Source: CALODL01 sp942492115 | GTDB lineage: Bacteria; Planctomycetota; Phycisphaerae; UBA1845; CAIVHJ01 | Direction: 5' to 3' | Length of the DNA: 64,000 nt | Assembly: GCA_942492115.1 (NCBI GenBank) | Contig: CALODL010000027.1 | Coordinates: 186,001 to 250,000 of the forward strand | Part shown: one piece after another, positions 1 through 9,183 of the stretch | How positions within the stretch are numbered: position 1 is the first letter of the stretch | How the letters are laid out: the number at the start of each line of letters is the position of its first letter | Notes under the pieces: generated by a model | The model's database searches: none | Told to the model about the DNA's origin: nothing | Seen by the model: the letters and a program-made list of their open reading frames with translations, nothing else | Translations under genes and position numbers: made by a program

Positions 1-309
1 CGCAAGACCCCTGATTGGCGAAAAAACATCCAAAAATAGCAACTCCACGGGACCCGGGTAGCAGCCTACCACTTTTGGGCGATTGTGATTATTCCTGCGA
101 TTACCCAGAATGGATCGTGAATCAAGTCGTAAGGGCTCGCCTGCGTACATGAATGAGTGTGCAATCGTCGGCCCGAGATTCTCGTCAGGTCAATCGAAGT
201 CACGGGGCGGGCCGCTCAAGAGCGCGATTGATGAACACGTCCGCGGAGACGATTCGGCCCGCTGGCGGCCCCCGGAGTCCAAGTCCCTACTGATCGTGAG
301 GATACGTGT
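1..309. other. intergenic, no gene recognised
   Basis: The left edge of the window before the first lipoprotein gene. The short open frames here have no ribosome binding site or recognisable protein features. The last bases carry a GTGAGGA Shine-Dalgarno-like stretch serving the gene that starts at 310. Confidence 0.5.
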
Positions 310-2484
310 ATGAAGACGCACTTCCTGTTCCGAGTTCTTCCGCTGATCATGGTGACCGCGTGCATGCTTCAAGTGCTGCCAGGTTGTGGTAGCCCGGCAG
401 ATCCGCCGTGCACGGGCGATGTACCGGTTGCTGATGCGGGACGGGACCGCGAGGTCGTGGTAGGTGACACGGTTCAGCTGAGTGGCGAGGGCAGTTTTGA
501 CCCGGATGGTGACACAGCGAGTTTGACCTACGAATGGCAGCAAACAGCCGGTCCAGAAGTGCCGGGTATCATGATGGCCGAGCGTGACTTTGCCTTTAAG
601 CCGCTGAGTCCCGGGACCTATATCTTTGGTCTGACTGTTCGTGACATGAACAGGTGTTCCGGCAGCACGACTGTGATCATCACCGCAGCCGAGGTGGCCG
701 AGGTCGTGTCGCAGTCCGGGGGCAACTGGAGTGAGGACATCTGGGGCCTGGACGGCGCGTTCCCGAACAATGGTGTTGAGCAGTCCTTCAGCGTGACCAT
801 CGATGAGGGGCAGGACATCGCTTTGGATACAGATGTCAAACTCACGGCGCTGAGCCTCGCACCGACGTCCCAACTTGTCGTGGCCAATGAGGTCGAGGGT
901 GATCTGACGATTGTGGGCCAGCTCGGTGCCGAGGGCGCCCTGGTTGCGGGCGGTGGACGGTCTATTCATGTCGATGGTCCGCTGGCTATCCTGCCGGGTG
1001 GCAGCTACGGCGGCCCAGACGCCCAGGGCGATCCCACGAGCGCGGCGCTCGAGGCGGGTTCGATCACCATATACGAGGGCCCGATCGCAGGTAGCATGGA
1101 AGTCAGTGGCAACATGCAGGTCACCACTGCCGACGACTTCGTTCTGGAAGGCGTCATACGTATGCCGCTGTGTACACCCCCGGTGTTCCGAACAAGGGAC
1201 CTGGCCCGAGTACGTGTCAGCAAGGACTTCAAGATCAACAAAGCGGCAACCATCGAATACCAAGCCAGCGAGCGCATGCTTCTCGGTGGTTCCTTCCTGA
1301 ACGACAGCATTGATCCCACGACGTTCGACTGGGCCTCCGGCGGCCTGAGTTTCTTTGCGCCCAATGGCTCCAGTACGCATTCGTTCGAAGTCGCAGGCCG
1401 GGATCAGGGTGCGTCAGTGGGTTTCAGCGGCAATTTCACGATGGGCGAAGTCGAGGTCGGCTCCGGATGTAACGTGATCTTCGAGGACAACAACGACAAC
1501 GATGAGCAAGGCCAGGAGGCGTGCACTGAGGCGCTGTATGTGCACAGGCTAATGATCCAACCCGGATCCGAGTTGACGCTGGACAACGTGCGCGTGTACT
1601 GCGATGCCGTCGAAGGTAACCGTGACAACGTGATGGCGCTAGGATGTGGTGAGCTCATAATCGCTACTTCTTGCGTAGAGGATGCCGAGTGTGATGATGG
1701 GGATGCGTGCACGACTGGTGCGTGCGGCACTGACTCTCGCTGCGTCTTCACGGACATGCTTTGCGCAGAGAACGAGGTATGCCGTGAGGGGACGTGCGAG
1801 ATTCTGTGCACCACTGATAGTGATTGTGACGACGGGAATTTTTGCAACGGCAATGAAACGTGCGTTGGCGAGGACTGCGTTCCAGGTGAGGGTCCCTGCG
1901 AGCCCTGCGACTACTGCTATGCAAGAGAAGAAGAATGTCGAGGCGATCCGGAAGTGTACTTTGAGGATTTCGAGTCCGGTGACGGGTTCTGGGCCCCAGA
2001 CCAGGGTGTCTGGCAAGTAGGTGAGCCGTCATCTGGTCCGGGATTTGCAGTCTCCGGCGCTGCGCTTGCGGCCACTGTGCTGGACGGGAATTACCCTCAC
2101 AACAGTAGTCGATTGATATCTCCATCAATTGATCTTCCGAACACTTGTGCTGGCAATGAGTTGTATGTGAGATTCCAACACTGGTTCGCGTTCGGCTCAT
2201 TCAGTGGGTGTAGTAACTTCGGAGGCGGTGGTACGGCAAGCTGCGGCACTTGGCGTGATTCAGGAAGCGTGCAGATTAGAGAGCGGACGGATGAAGGGGA
2301 ATGGGCAGAATGGATGACACTTGCAGCCTACACAGGCGCGTCCGAAGTGTTTACGAACACTTTGCTCGAAGTAACCGAGTATGCAGGAAAGCAAGTGCAA
2401 CTGGGTTTCTTGTTGTCATACGGGAGTCGCGTCGCTGACGGCGAGGGCTGGTATGTAGATGACGTGAGAATAATTGGTAACTAA
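310..2484 (+). CDS. Secreted lipoprotein with PKD-like domain and Cys-rich repeats
   Basis: The 724-residue product starts with a lipoprotein signal peptide whose lipobox is LPGC (Cys at about residue 26), so it is probably anchored in an outer envelope membrane. Residues about 36-128 resemble a PKD/Ig-like domain (ADAGRD...YEWQQT). Residues 130-440 form a beta-rich region shared almost exactly with the next gene. Residues about 456-545 are Cys-rich repeats of the type DxxCDDGxxCxxxxC, which recur in myxobacterial and planctomycetal surface proteins. The C-terminus (about 550-724) resembles a MAM/jelly-roll adhesion domain ending GWYVDDVRI. The role is unknown; adhesion or surface display is an inference. 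The gene lies 31 bases before its paralogue and probably shares its transcript. Confidence 0.85.
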   Translation: MKTHFLFRVLPLIMVTACMLQVLPGCGSPADPPCTGDVPVADAGRDREVVVGDTVQLSGEGSFDPDGDTASLTYEWQQTAGPEVPGIMMAERDFAFKPLSPGTYIFGLTVRDMNRCSGSTTVIITAAEVAEVVSQSGGNWSEDIWGLDGAFPNNGVEQSFSVTIDEGQDIALDTDVKLTALSLAPTSQLVVANEVEGDLTIVGQLGAEGALVAGGGRSIHVDGPLAILPGGSYGGPDAQGDPTSAALEAGSITIYEGPIAGSMEVSGNMQVTTADDFVLEGVIRMPLCTPPVFRTRDLARVRVSKDFKINKAATIEYQASERMLLGGSFLNDSIDPTTFDWASGGLSFFAPNGSSTHSFEVAGRDQGASVGFSGNFTMGEVEVGSGCNVIFEDNNDNDEQGQEACTEALYVHRLMIQPGSELTLDNVRVYCDAVEGNRDNVMALGCGELIIATSCVEDAECDDGDACTTGACGTDSRCVFTDMLCAENEVCREGTCEILCTTDSDCDDGNFCNGNETCVGEDCVPGEGPCEPCDYCYAREEECRGDPEVYFEDFESGDGFWAPDQGVWQVGEPSSGPGFAVSGAALAATVLDGNYPHNSSRLISPSIDLPNTCAGNELYVRFQHWFAFGSFSGCSNFGGGGTASCGTWRDSGSVQIRERTDEGEWAEWMTLAAYTGASEVFTNTLLEVTEYAGKQVQLGFLLSYGSRVADGEGWYVDDVRIIGN
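1021..1500 (+). repeat. Near-identical duplicated tract, copy 1
   Basis: Aligned at an offset of 2194 bases with 3215-3694, this 480-base stretch shows 9 mismatches by eye. Its 1081-1440 core has only 3. Similarity continues on both sides at lower identity, so this looks like a recently homogenised part of a gene pair rather than a mobile element. Confidence 0.85.
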
Positions 2485-2515
2485 GGTTGCTCGTGTGATC
2501 AAGGAGATGGCCCTC

Positions 2516-4552
2516 ATGCGCTGTCGGAGTCTATTGATATTGCTTGCGCCAGTGTTTCTGTGTGGATGTCCCAGGCCGACCGAGACGAACGAAGCGTCCC
2601 CACCCTGCAACGATGGGCCGGCCGCCAATGCCGGACCGGATCAGCAGGTGGCGATCGGTGATACTGTCCAGATGAGCGCTGGTGGGAGCGTGGACTTCGA
2701 AGGTAGCACCGACGGCTTGACCTATGAGTGGCAACAGACGGATGGAGCCGAAGTGGGTCTTAGTACTATCGATACTCGGGATTTTGAGTTCGTCCCAGCA
2801 GTTTCAGACAATTATGTCTTCTTTCTCATTGTCACCGACAGGAATGGCTGTACGGATCGAGCAACCGTCAACATCACTGCTTCCGAGGTAGAGTCAGTCG
2901 TATCACAGAGTGGCGGCAACTGGTCGGATGATATCTGGGATCTCGAAGGGGGCTTCCCGAACAACGATGGTGAGCAGTCCTTCAGTGTGACCATCGACGA
3001 GGGGCAAAGTATTGCTCTGGACACGGATGTTGAACTGACAGCGCTGAGCCTCGCGCCGACGTCCCAACTGGCCGTGGCCAATGAGGTCGAGGGTGATCTG
3101 ACGATTGTTGGCCAGCTCGATTCCGAGGGCGCCCTGGTCGCGGGCGGTGGACGGTCTATTCATGTCGATGGTCCGCTGGCGATCCTGCCGGGCGGCAGCT
3201 ATGGCGGCCCAGACACCCAGGGCGACCCCACGAACGCGGCGCTCGAGGCGGGTTCGATCACCATATACGAGGGCCCGATCGCAGGTAGCATGGAAGTCAG
3301 TGGCAACATGCAGGTCACCACTGCCGACGACTTTGTTCTGGAAGGCGTCATACGTATGCCGCTGTGTACACCCCCGGTGTTCCGAACAAGGGACCTGGCC
3401 CGAGTACGTGTCAGCAAGGACTTCAAGATCAACAAAGCGGCAACCATCGAATACCAAGCCAGCGAGCGCATGCTTCTCGGCGGTTCCTTCCTGAACGACA
3501 GCATTGATCCCACGACGTTCGACTGGGCCTCCGGCGGCCTGAGTTTCTTTGCGCCCAACGGCTCCAGTACGCATTCGTTCGAAGTCGCAGGCCGGGATCA
3601 GGGTGCGTCAGTGGGTTTCAGCGGCAATTTCACGATGGGCGAAGTCGAGGTCGGCTCCGGATGCAACGTGACCTTCGAGGACAAGAACGACAACGATGAA
3701 CAGGGTCAGGAGCCATGCAGTGAAGCCTTGTATGTTCACACGCTTATCATTCAGCCCGAGTCGGCGCTGACGCTCGATAACGTGCGCGTGTACTGCGATA
3801 CCGTAGAGGGGGATCGTGAACAGGTCGTAACGGCGGGGTGTGGTGAGCTGGTTGTGGGCTGCGAACCCGATCTCCGGTGCAGTGATGAACCAACTGATAC
3901 GATTTGTTCCTCCGAGACGGTCATGGGCTCAATTGATTCGGTGGTTGAACAAGATACTTACACGTTTACCGGCCAGGCCGGGGACCGCGTGTTCATTCAA
4001 GCAAACCGCAAGTCTGGCACGATAGATCCACACATCAATCTTTTTAAGCCCAACGATGGTGCGAGAGAAGCTCAGGTTTCAGACAATCTCGTCGCGTTGC
4101 TGTTTGCACACCCGCTTGCGGAGTCAGGGCAGTACACGATCCTCATTCGGGACTCAGGTGGGGATGAGACCGGTGAGTACATCATGTCGCTTCTGGTCCT
4201 TCCCGACGGACCACTAACTAGGTGTCCGGATCAAAATGGGGGCCCGATTGTCTTCGATGAGCCGGTGCTAGGAAACATCGATTCAGTGGTTGATATGGAT
4301 GCCTACACCTTCACGGGACAGGCCGGGCAGCGCGTTACCATTCAGGCGAACAGGATGGCCGGAACGGTGGATCCTCACATCAATCTGTTTCGACCGAGTG
4401 ATGGTGCGAGGGAAGCTCAGGTAGCCGACACTACCGTCGCGTTACTGTTTGCGCATCCGCTTGCGGAGTCAGGGCAGTACACGGTCCTCATTCGGGATTC
4501 AGGTGGGAATGAGACCGGCGAGTACATCCTGTCTGTATCGCCCTTGCCGTAG
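2516..4552 (+). CDS. Secreted lipoprotein, paralogue of the preceding gene, with two PPC-like domains
   Basis: A start at ATG 2516 is preferred over upstream options because AAGGAG at 2501-2506 sits 9 bases upstream. The protein then opens with a short hydrophobic signal ending in FLCGC (lipobox). It has the same PKD-like domain and the same beta-rich central region as its neighbour. The C-terminal third differs: it carries two tandem domains of about 95 residues resembling bacterial pre-peptidase C-terminal (PPC) domains, each with a SVVxxDxYTFTGQAG opening and a HPLAESGQYT core. PPC domains usually sit on secreted proteins as beta-sandwich modules. No enzyme domain is visible. The two genes therefore share a core and have swapped C-terminal modules. 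Confidence 0.85.
   Translation: MRCRSLLILLAPVFLCGCPRPTETNEASPPCNDGPAANAGPDQQVAIGDTVQMSAGGSVDFEGSTDGLTYEWQQTDGAEVGLSTIDTRDFEFVPAVSDNYVFFLIVTDRNGCTDRATVNITASEVESVVSQSGGNWSDDIWDLEGGFPNNDGEQSFSVTIDEGQSIALDTDVELTALSLAPTSQLAVANEVEGDLTIVGQLDSEGALVAGGGRSIHVDGPLAILPGGSYGGPDTQGDPTNAALEAGSITIYEGPIAGSMEVSGNMQVTTADDFVLEGVIRMPLCTPPVFRTRDLARVRVSKDFKINKAATIEYQASERMLLGGSFLNDSIDPTTFDWASGGLSFFAPNGSSTHSFEVAGRDQGASVGFSGNFTMGEVEVGSGCNVTFEDKNDNDEQGQEPCSEALYVHTLIIQPESALTLDNVRVYCDTVEGDREQVVTAGCGELVVGCEPDLRCSDEPTDTICSSETVMGSIDSVVEQDTYTFTGQAGDRVFIQANRKSGTIDPHINLFKPNDGAREAQVSDNLVALLFAHPLAESGQYTILIRDSGGDETGEYIMSLLVLPDGPLTRCPDQNGGPIVFDEPVLGNIDSVVDMDAYTFTGQAGQRVTIQANRMAGTVDPHINLFRPSDGAREAQVADTTVALLFAHPLAESGQYTVLIRDSGGNETGEYILSVSPLP
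3215..3694 (+). repeat. Near-identical duplicated tract, copy 2
   Basis: Partner of 1021-1500, inside the second paralogue. The most conserved part codes for the segment from ALEAGSITIYEG to SGNFTMGEVEVG, which is identical in both proteins. Confidence 0.85.
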
Positions 4553-4606
4553 GCGAGATGTTACCGCGTCTGAACCCGGGTGCGTGAGCAAAACCAGGAG
4601 AACATG

Positions 4607-4969
4607 ATGTCAATACGACAGGGAATAGCGATGGTGCCTGCGAGCGCAACACTCCTTGTGATCAGCCTAGTCTCGGGCGGGTGCGGCCCTGGTCCATCCA
4701 CCCCTCAGGCTGCGTGCCGCAAGGCGATCAACCATGTTCTGAACTGTGCTTCCAGCATTACGGGGGCGCCGCTTCCGCCTGGTTTGCCTGTTACGCAATC
4801 CTGTGCGCGCGTTCCCGACATTCCTGCGTGCGACGACTGGCTTACATTCTCTGATTGCGTGACTGAACTGTCCTGTAACGAGTTTCTATCTGATCGCCTT
4901 GCATCCCAGGAGTGCCTCACCATGTTGACCAGGCTGGAAACTAATGGCTGCTTGCCACCGCCTGGTTAG
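4607..4969 (+). CDS. Small Cys-rich lipoprotein, hypothetical
   Basis: The ATG at 4607 is preferred because CAGGAG at 4595-4600 lies 6 bases upstream; an ATG at 4604 and a GTG at 4580 are alternatives. The roughly 120-residue product has a lipoprotein signal with lipobox SGGC followed by about 85 residues with eight evenly spread Cys. The Cys spacing (AC, then NC, a PPG, then C..CD, F.DC, C) matches the next gene, so the two are probably divergent paralogues with the same disulfide fold. The function is not recognised. Confidence 0.65.
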   Translation: MSIRQGIAMVPASATLLVISLVSGGCGPGPSTPQAACRKAINHVLNCASSITGAPLPPGLPVTQSCARVPDIPACDDWLTFSDCVTELSCNEFLSDRLASQECLTMLTRLETNGCLPPPG

Positions 4970-5056
4970 CGTAAGCTGATCGGCTGCCGACCTCAGGATA
5001 GTGCTGTGCAGGTTGGCAGACCAACCATGGCGTGTGCCGAACCACGGAGAAATAGA

Positions 5057-5470
5057 TTGTCTACACGAAAATACCTGACAGCAGCGGCATTGGGGTTTGC
5101 GCTCATGGGTCTCATCCTGGCGGGTTGCGTCCGTCCTCCCGTGGGGCCTCCTGATGAAACCAATGAGGACGCATGCCTGCGTTTGTTCGACTACTTCAAC
5201 GACTGCGTGCCGCGAGAGGGGCCCGCGCCGCCGGGGTTCGATTTCGACAGGCTGGTCGAGGTGACTTGTGGACTCGCTCCGGAGAAAGAAGAATGCAACT
5301 TCCCGGCGCTGACGAATTGCATGATCGCAAACACGACGTGTGACACGATTGGCGTCGGTGATTCCCCCGCTGTATGTATGGGCGTTCAGGGAGATTGCAG
5401 GACCGAGGGCTCGTCAGCGGATGCTCTTTCGGGGTTTCTCTGTGGCTTAACAGGTGATTGCTCTCCCTGA
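5057..5470 (+). CDS. Small Cys-rich lipoprotein, paralogue of the preceding gene
   Basis: A TTG start at 5057 is proposed. GGAG at 5046-5049 lies 7 bases upstream, and the product then begins directly with a classical lipoprotein signal (STRKYL... ending in LAGC). A GTG at 5006 and an ATG at 5027 would add a non-signal-like leader. The mature part has about 115 residues with a Cys pattern resembling the previous gene (AC, DC, PPG, C, C, C). The function is unknown. Position and pattern suggest a small family of secreted disulfide-rich proteins made alongside the large lipoproteins upstream. Confidence 0.65.
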   Translation: MSTRKYLTAAALGFALMGLILAGCVRPPVGPPDETNEDACLRLFDYFNDCVPREGPAPPGFDFDRLVEVTCGLAPEKEECNFPALTNCMIANTTCDTIGVGDSPAVCMGVQGDCRTEGSSADALSGFLCGLTGDCSP

Positions 5471-5556
5471 TCCACGCCATGAAGCCTGTGCTGGCCTATT
5501 CTCGCAAAATTTCCCCCAACCACTTGCAGGATCCGCCAGTTGTTTCCGCGTTACCT

Positions 5557-5576
5557 GAAGGCCCGGGCAGGCCTTC
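5557..5576 (+). terminator. Possible hairpin terminator
   Basis: GAAGGCC and GGCCTTC form a perfect 7-bp stem with a 6-base loop, about 87 bases after the stop of the preceding lipoprotein gene. No strong U-tract follows, so it is only a weak candidate. Confidence 0.3.
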
Positions 5577-5733
5577 GTTGCACGTCGACGAATGGGCTGA
5601 TCAAGAGCAGAAAGTTCACGAAAGCGCGTGAATGAAATGGGGCCTGCTCGCTCATAGCAGGGACCAGGGTACGGTTGAGGGCCCAGGGCTCTCATTGTTC
5701 GCGAGACGGCCGCATGTGTGTTGGAGTCAGACC

Positions 5734-6033
5734 ATGAAGAGATTCATAAGCCTTGTGATCCTGATGTTGTGCGGTTGCGGCGGTGGCCCTCCTCCTCCGC
5801 CAGCCCATCTAGCCGAGGCATTTCAGTTGTGCAATGCGTCCAAGCAGGCCGGCGAGGGTCGGCCCATGACCGCTGCCGAATGGAATGACTTGATCACCAA
5901 GCACGAAGACTTTCGCGATGAGGGGTGGTCGCGCAACAACGCGATTGTTCTGGGCAACGAAACGTGCCACCCTGATGTCCGCACCGAATGCAGCGCCTGT
6001 AACGTGGCGCTGGTCAACGCCTTGTGGCCGTAG
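5734..6033 (+). CDS. Small secreted lipoprotein, hypothetical
   Basis: The start at 5734 is chosen because GGAG at 5723-5726 lies 7 bases upstream and the product begins MKRFISLV...LCGC, a lipoprotein signal with a lipobox. The upstream in-frame codons do not look like protein. The mature part of about 80 residues has a Pro-rich linker (PPPPP) and four Cys, including a CSAC pair and ETCHP. The sequence ETCHP followed by CSAC could hint at metal or cofactor binding, but no CxxCH haem site is present. Unrecognised family. Confidence 0.6.
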   Translation: MKRFISLVILMLCGCGGGPPPPPAHLAEAFQLCNASKQAGEGRPMTAAEWNDLITKHEDFRDEGWSRNNAIVLGNETCHPDVRTECSACNVALVNALWP

Positions 6034-6177
6034 GCACGGTTGGGGCTGCGAGTTGTCGTTGCCATCGGCGAGCGGAGCAGGTGTGATACTGCCCGAGATG
6101 TGACTCCCAAAGAAAAACAAGTTGTGAACCCGGTGCGCCAGGGGTGCGCCAACAGATTCATCGAAAGGAACACAAAC

Positions 6178-6996
6178 ATGCACAACAATCCCACATCCAA
6201 CAATACCGGCCTGGTTATTCTGATGGCCGCCTCGGCAACAGTGACCATGCCGCTTGTTACGCTGGCCGAGCCATCCGCTGCTGGGCAATCACACGGCCTC
6301 CAGGAATTCACCACAATCGGTGACCACACGTGGACAGCGCCGGAGGGCGTCGATCATGTGACCGTCGAGCTGTGGGGGGGCAGCGGTGGCGGGGGCGGCG
6401 CGGGCGAGAGTGTCAAGAACGGTGATCCGCCCGAGTGTCATTCAGGCGCATGGGGTGGCGGTGGAGGGGGCGGTGGGTACCTGCGCGCAGTCATCGCGGT
6501 CGTGCCCGGAGAAACATACATCGTTCGTGTCGGTGCAGGTGGTGATGGTGGTGTGGGGGGCGGGAGTCAGATCTACAGCAATGGCTTGCCTGGGGAAGGC
6601 GGCGCCGCGACGGAATTCGCGATGCACGGTCTTGACGGGACGGTTCTTGCATTTGCGGGGGGCGGCCAAGGGGGCGGAGGCGGTGGGCTCGACGTGACGG
6701 AGTTTGGCCAGGCGGGCGCAGGTGGCGCCGTGACGCGTGCTGCAGGCATCAAACGTCCCGGCACGGATGGTGGTTTGTGTATAGAGCTAAACGATGAAGT
6801 GCAATGCTTGACCTTCTATCCGGGGTTTACCGCACGGGGCACGATGTCGCCCCCCGCGAATGATGATCCCATCATCATCAGTTTGTTCGGTGTGTTTCCC
6901 GGTCAGGGCGGATTGCCCTCTCTGCTCACCGGAGCATGCGGCCCGGGCCAGGATGGCATGTACGGGAACGATGGCTACGCAATCTTGCAGTGGTGA
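6178..6996 (+). CDS. Secreted glycine-rich protein
   Basis: The start at 6178 is supported by GAAAGGA about 8 bases upstream and by the signal-peptide-like hydrophobic stretch ending near LAEPSAAG. The 272-residue product has an N-terminal beta-rich segment (FTTIGDHTWTAPEGVDHVTVELWGG is the recognisable theme, shortened here) followed by long glycine-rich runs and loops. This arrangement, a WTVPxGV-like motif leading into GGGGGG runs, is common in secreted glycine-rich domain proteins of bacteria. A structural or surface role is likely but not shown. It converges with the kinase gene on the opposite strand, leaving only 36 bases between stop codons. Confidence 0.75.
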   Translation: MHNNPTSNNTGLVILMAASATVTMPLVTLAEPSAAGQSHGLQEFTTIGDHTWTAPEGVDHVTVELWGGSGGGGGAGESVKNGDPPECHSGAWGGGGGGGGYLRAVIAVVPGETYIVRVGAGGDGGVGGGSQIYSNGLPGEGGAATEFAMHGLDGTVLAFAGGGQGGGGGGLDVTEFGQAGAGGAVTRAAGIKRPGTDGGLCIELNDEVQCLTFYPGFTARGTMSPPANDDPIIISLFGVFPGQGGLPSLLTGACGPGQDGMYGNDGYAILQW

Positions 6997-7032
6997 TTGG
7001 TGCGAACGTGCAAGTGGATGACGTGCCTGCAG

Positions 7033-9180
7033 TCAGGGAGAAGCGGCGTGTGCAAGTTCGGGCATGGCAGCCAGTGCTTCTCTGCGAAGGTCGTCGCGCT
7101 CCTGGCGAGCATCGATCCACAGGAAACCCTTTTCGATGGAGACGACAAACTCGTTGTCTCCAAACGCGTCGTCAGCTTGTGATGCCAACTCGAAGTGCCT
7201 TACAGCATCAGACTTCCGTCCCATTTGGATTGCGGCAATCGTCATGACATACTGTGGAACAACGGAGTCGTCCTTGTTGGTGATTGCACTCATAGCGAGT
7301 GCAAAGGCTAGTTGTGAGTGCCCTTCGTGCAGGTGTATCAACGCATCCAGGCGATCGATGCATGGGATAATCTCTCGTTGATCTGGGGGGATGTCATGTA
7401 AGACTTCTTGGGCTTCGGCCCATCGGGACTGCGATACAAACCAATCTGCTATGACCACGGCTCGGCGCAGACCTGCCGCGGAATGCTCCAATGGCAATTC
7501 CGCAGCCATGAGCTTGGCGATCGCCGAGCGCGCGTTCTCAGCTTCGCCCCAGTACTGTTCCAGTGTAGCGTGCGTGAGCCACACGCCGATGCGAAACCTA
7601 TCCGTAATCCTCTCGTTGGTGTCACGTTGTTCCGCCTCGGCGGCGATTCGAATATGTGACAGTGCCTCGTCGTGGAGTCCTTGTTGGGCGAGGATTTTGG
7701 AGGTGATAGAATGTGCAAAATAGAACTGGGGATTTAGTTCGAGAGCTTCTTGAAGCAGACCCTTCGCCTCCTCGTAGTGCCCCGTGGAGTACATGATGAC
7801 CGCCATTAAGTTCAGGGTCTCCGAGTTTCTTTCGAGCTCGAGGGCTAGAGCAGCACGGCTCTTGATCACGCTCAATCTGTTCAAGTCACGTTCAGGTAAA
7901 GGGCGAGCAAAGTACATACCCTTGTACGTGATCGCTTGGCTATAAGGCACCTTCCAGAAAGTAGGTAAGATTATTCGGGCATCCTCAAAGTACTGTCCTG
8001 CCTCCGCCTCATTGCCAGCTCGAAGATAGTCAGATCCAATCGTGCAGAGTCGTGCGCATTCACGTTTCGCTAGCCACTTGCGAACTTCGATCACACCGAA
8101 CACTGTCCCCACCAGCAAGACAGTGCATACGGCAATCGGATGCCTCTTCCAAACCTTGCGGGCAGATTTCCGTAAGGCATAGCGCTTGCTGCGTATGGCC
8201 TCCACCGGTTCACCCTTCAGATACCGTCGCATATCCAACGACATGGCGCCTGCATTCGGGTAACGGTGGTCCGGGTTCTTGTCGAGGGCTTTGAGGACGA
8301 TGGCGTCGACATCGCGCTCGACGCTGGAACGCTCGCGGCTCGGGCGCGCGGGGTCGTCTTCGAGAATGTGCTTTGTGGTTTCGAAGCGACTGCCGCCGAT
8401 CTCATACGGGAAGATGCCAGTCAGCAGTTTGTAGAGGATGACGCCCAGTGAGTACACATCCGATCGGGCATCCGCATCGCGGGCCGCGCCGCGCGCCTGT
8501 TCTGGACTGGTGTATGCGAGCGTGCCGGCAACGTCACCCGTTTGTGTCAGGGCCTGAGCGCCGGAACTCGATTCGGCCGATTCCAATGACAACTTGGCCA
8601 GACCAAAATCCAGGATTCGCGGTGCGCCCCGCGAGTCGACCAGAATGTTGCCGGGTTTGAGATCACGGTGAACGATGCCGGCCTCGTGGGCCGCAGCAAC
8701 GGCATCACACACGGTCAGAAAGTACTCGAGGGTCTTCGGGATCCTGGCCTGCTCTTGTGCGAGATAGACGTCCAGTGGCCGAGCATCCGCGAGATACTCC
8801 ATGACGAAGTAGGCCTGCCCATTGGATGTATGGCCACTGTCGTGGATGGTCACGATGTTGGGGTGTTCCAGTTGCGCGAGGACGGTGATCTCGCGTTTGA
8901 ACAATGCCTGGTGTCTGGTGTCAGTGCAATCGTCACGCGAGATCTTGATGGCCACGGACTGGCCGGTGGATTGCTGTACAGCCTCGAACACCACACCCAT
9001 GCCGCCCTGATCGATCTTGCGGATGATGCGGTAACCGTCGATTTGCGGGAATACAGCGTGCGGGCGCGCAATGCCACCCTTGGCATCCATGCCGTGGATC
9101 TGGTTGACCACGCCGCCAATCACATCGCGCGTTTCGTTTTGCGCCGAATCAGGAGTTGGCTTGGGGTTGCCGTCTTCCAT
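7033..9180 (-). CDS. Transmembrane Ser/Thr protein kinase with C-terminal TPR-like region
   Basis: The 715-residue product has a complete Hanks-type kinase domain at about 50-320: Gly-rich loop near 57-68, VAIK Lys79, HRDLKPGN with catalytic Asp173, DFG Asp191 and a TSPEQ activation-loop end. A single membrane helix at about 347-366 is followed by about 350 residues of alpha-helical TPR-like repeats, probably outside the cytoplasm. Planctomycetes carry many such kinases. The start codon lies 3 bases after the stop of an ECF sigma gene, so the two are translationally coupled. The kinase may control the sigma factor, or the reverse; this is inference from gene order. Confidence 0.92.
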   Translation of the reverse strand: MEDGNPKPTPDSAQNETRDVIGGVVNQIHGMDAKGGIARPHAVFPQIDGYRIIRKIDQGGMGVVFEAVQQSTGQSVAIKISRDDCTDTRHQALFKREITVLAQLEHPNIVTIHDSGHTSNGQAYFVMEYLADARPLDVYLAQEQARIPKTLEYFLTVCDAVAAAHEAGIVHRDLKPGNILVDSRGAPRILDFGLAKLSLESAESSSGAQALTQTGDVAGTLAYTSPEQARGAARDADARSDVYSLGVILYKLLTGIFPYEIGGSRFETTKHILEDDPARPSRERSSVERDVDAIVLKALDKNPDHRYPNAGAMSLDMRRYLKGEPVEAIRSKRYALRKSARKVWKRHPIAVCTVLLVGTVFGVIEVRKWLAKRECARLCTIGSDYLRAGNEAEAGQYFEDARIILPTFWKVPYSQAITYKGMYFARPLPERDLNRLSVIKSRAALALELERNSETLNLMAVIMYSTGHYEEAKGLLQEALELNPQFYFAHSITSKILAQQGLHDEALSHIRIAAEAEQRDTNERITDRFRIGVWLTHATLEQYWGEAENARSAIAKLMAAELPLEHSAAGLRRAVVIADWFVSQSRWAEAQEVLHDIPPDQREIIPCIDRLDALIHLHEGHSQLAFALAMSAITNKDDSVVPQYVMTIAAIQMGRKSDAVRHFELASQADDAFGDNEFVVSIEKGFLWIDARQERDDLRREALAAMPELAHAASP

Positions 9181-9183
9181 GTA

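Noticed and set aside
190..1380. Long open frame on the reverse strand across the first lipoprotein gene, with a similar one across its paralogue (2903-3574)
   Set aside because: Both arise because the sense genes are near-identical and rich in GAC/GTC codons; the reverse translations lack domains, signals or ribosome binding sites.
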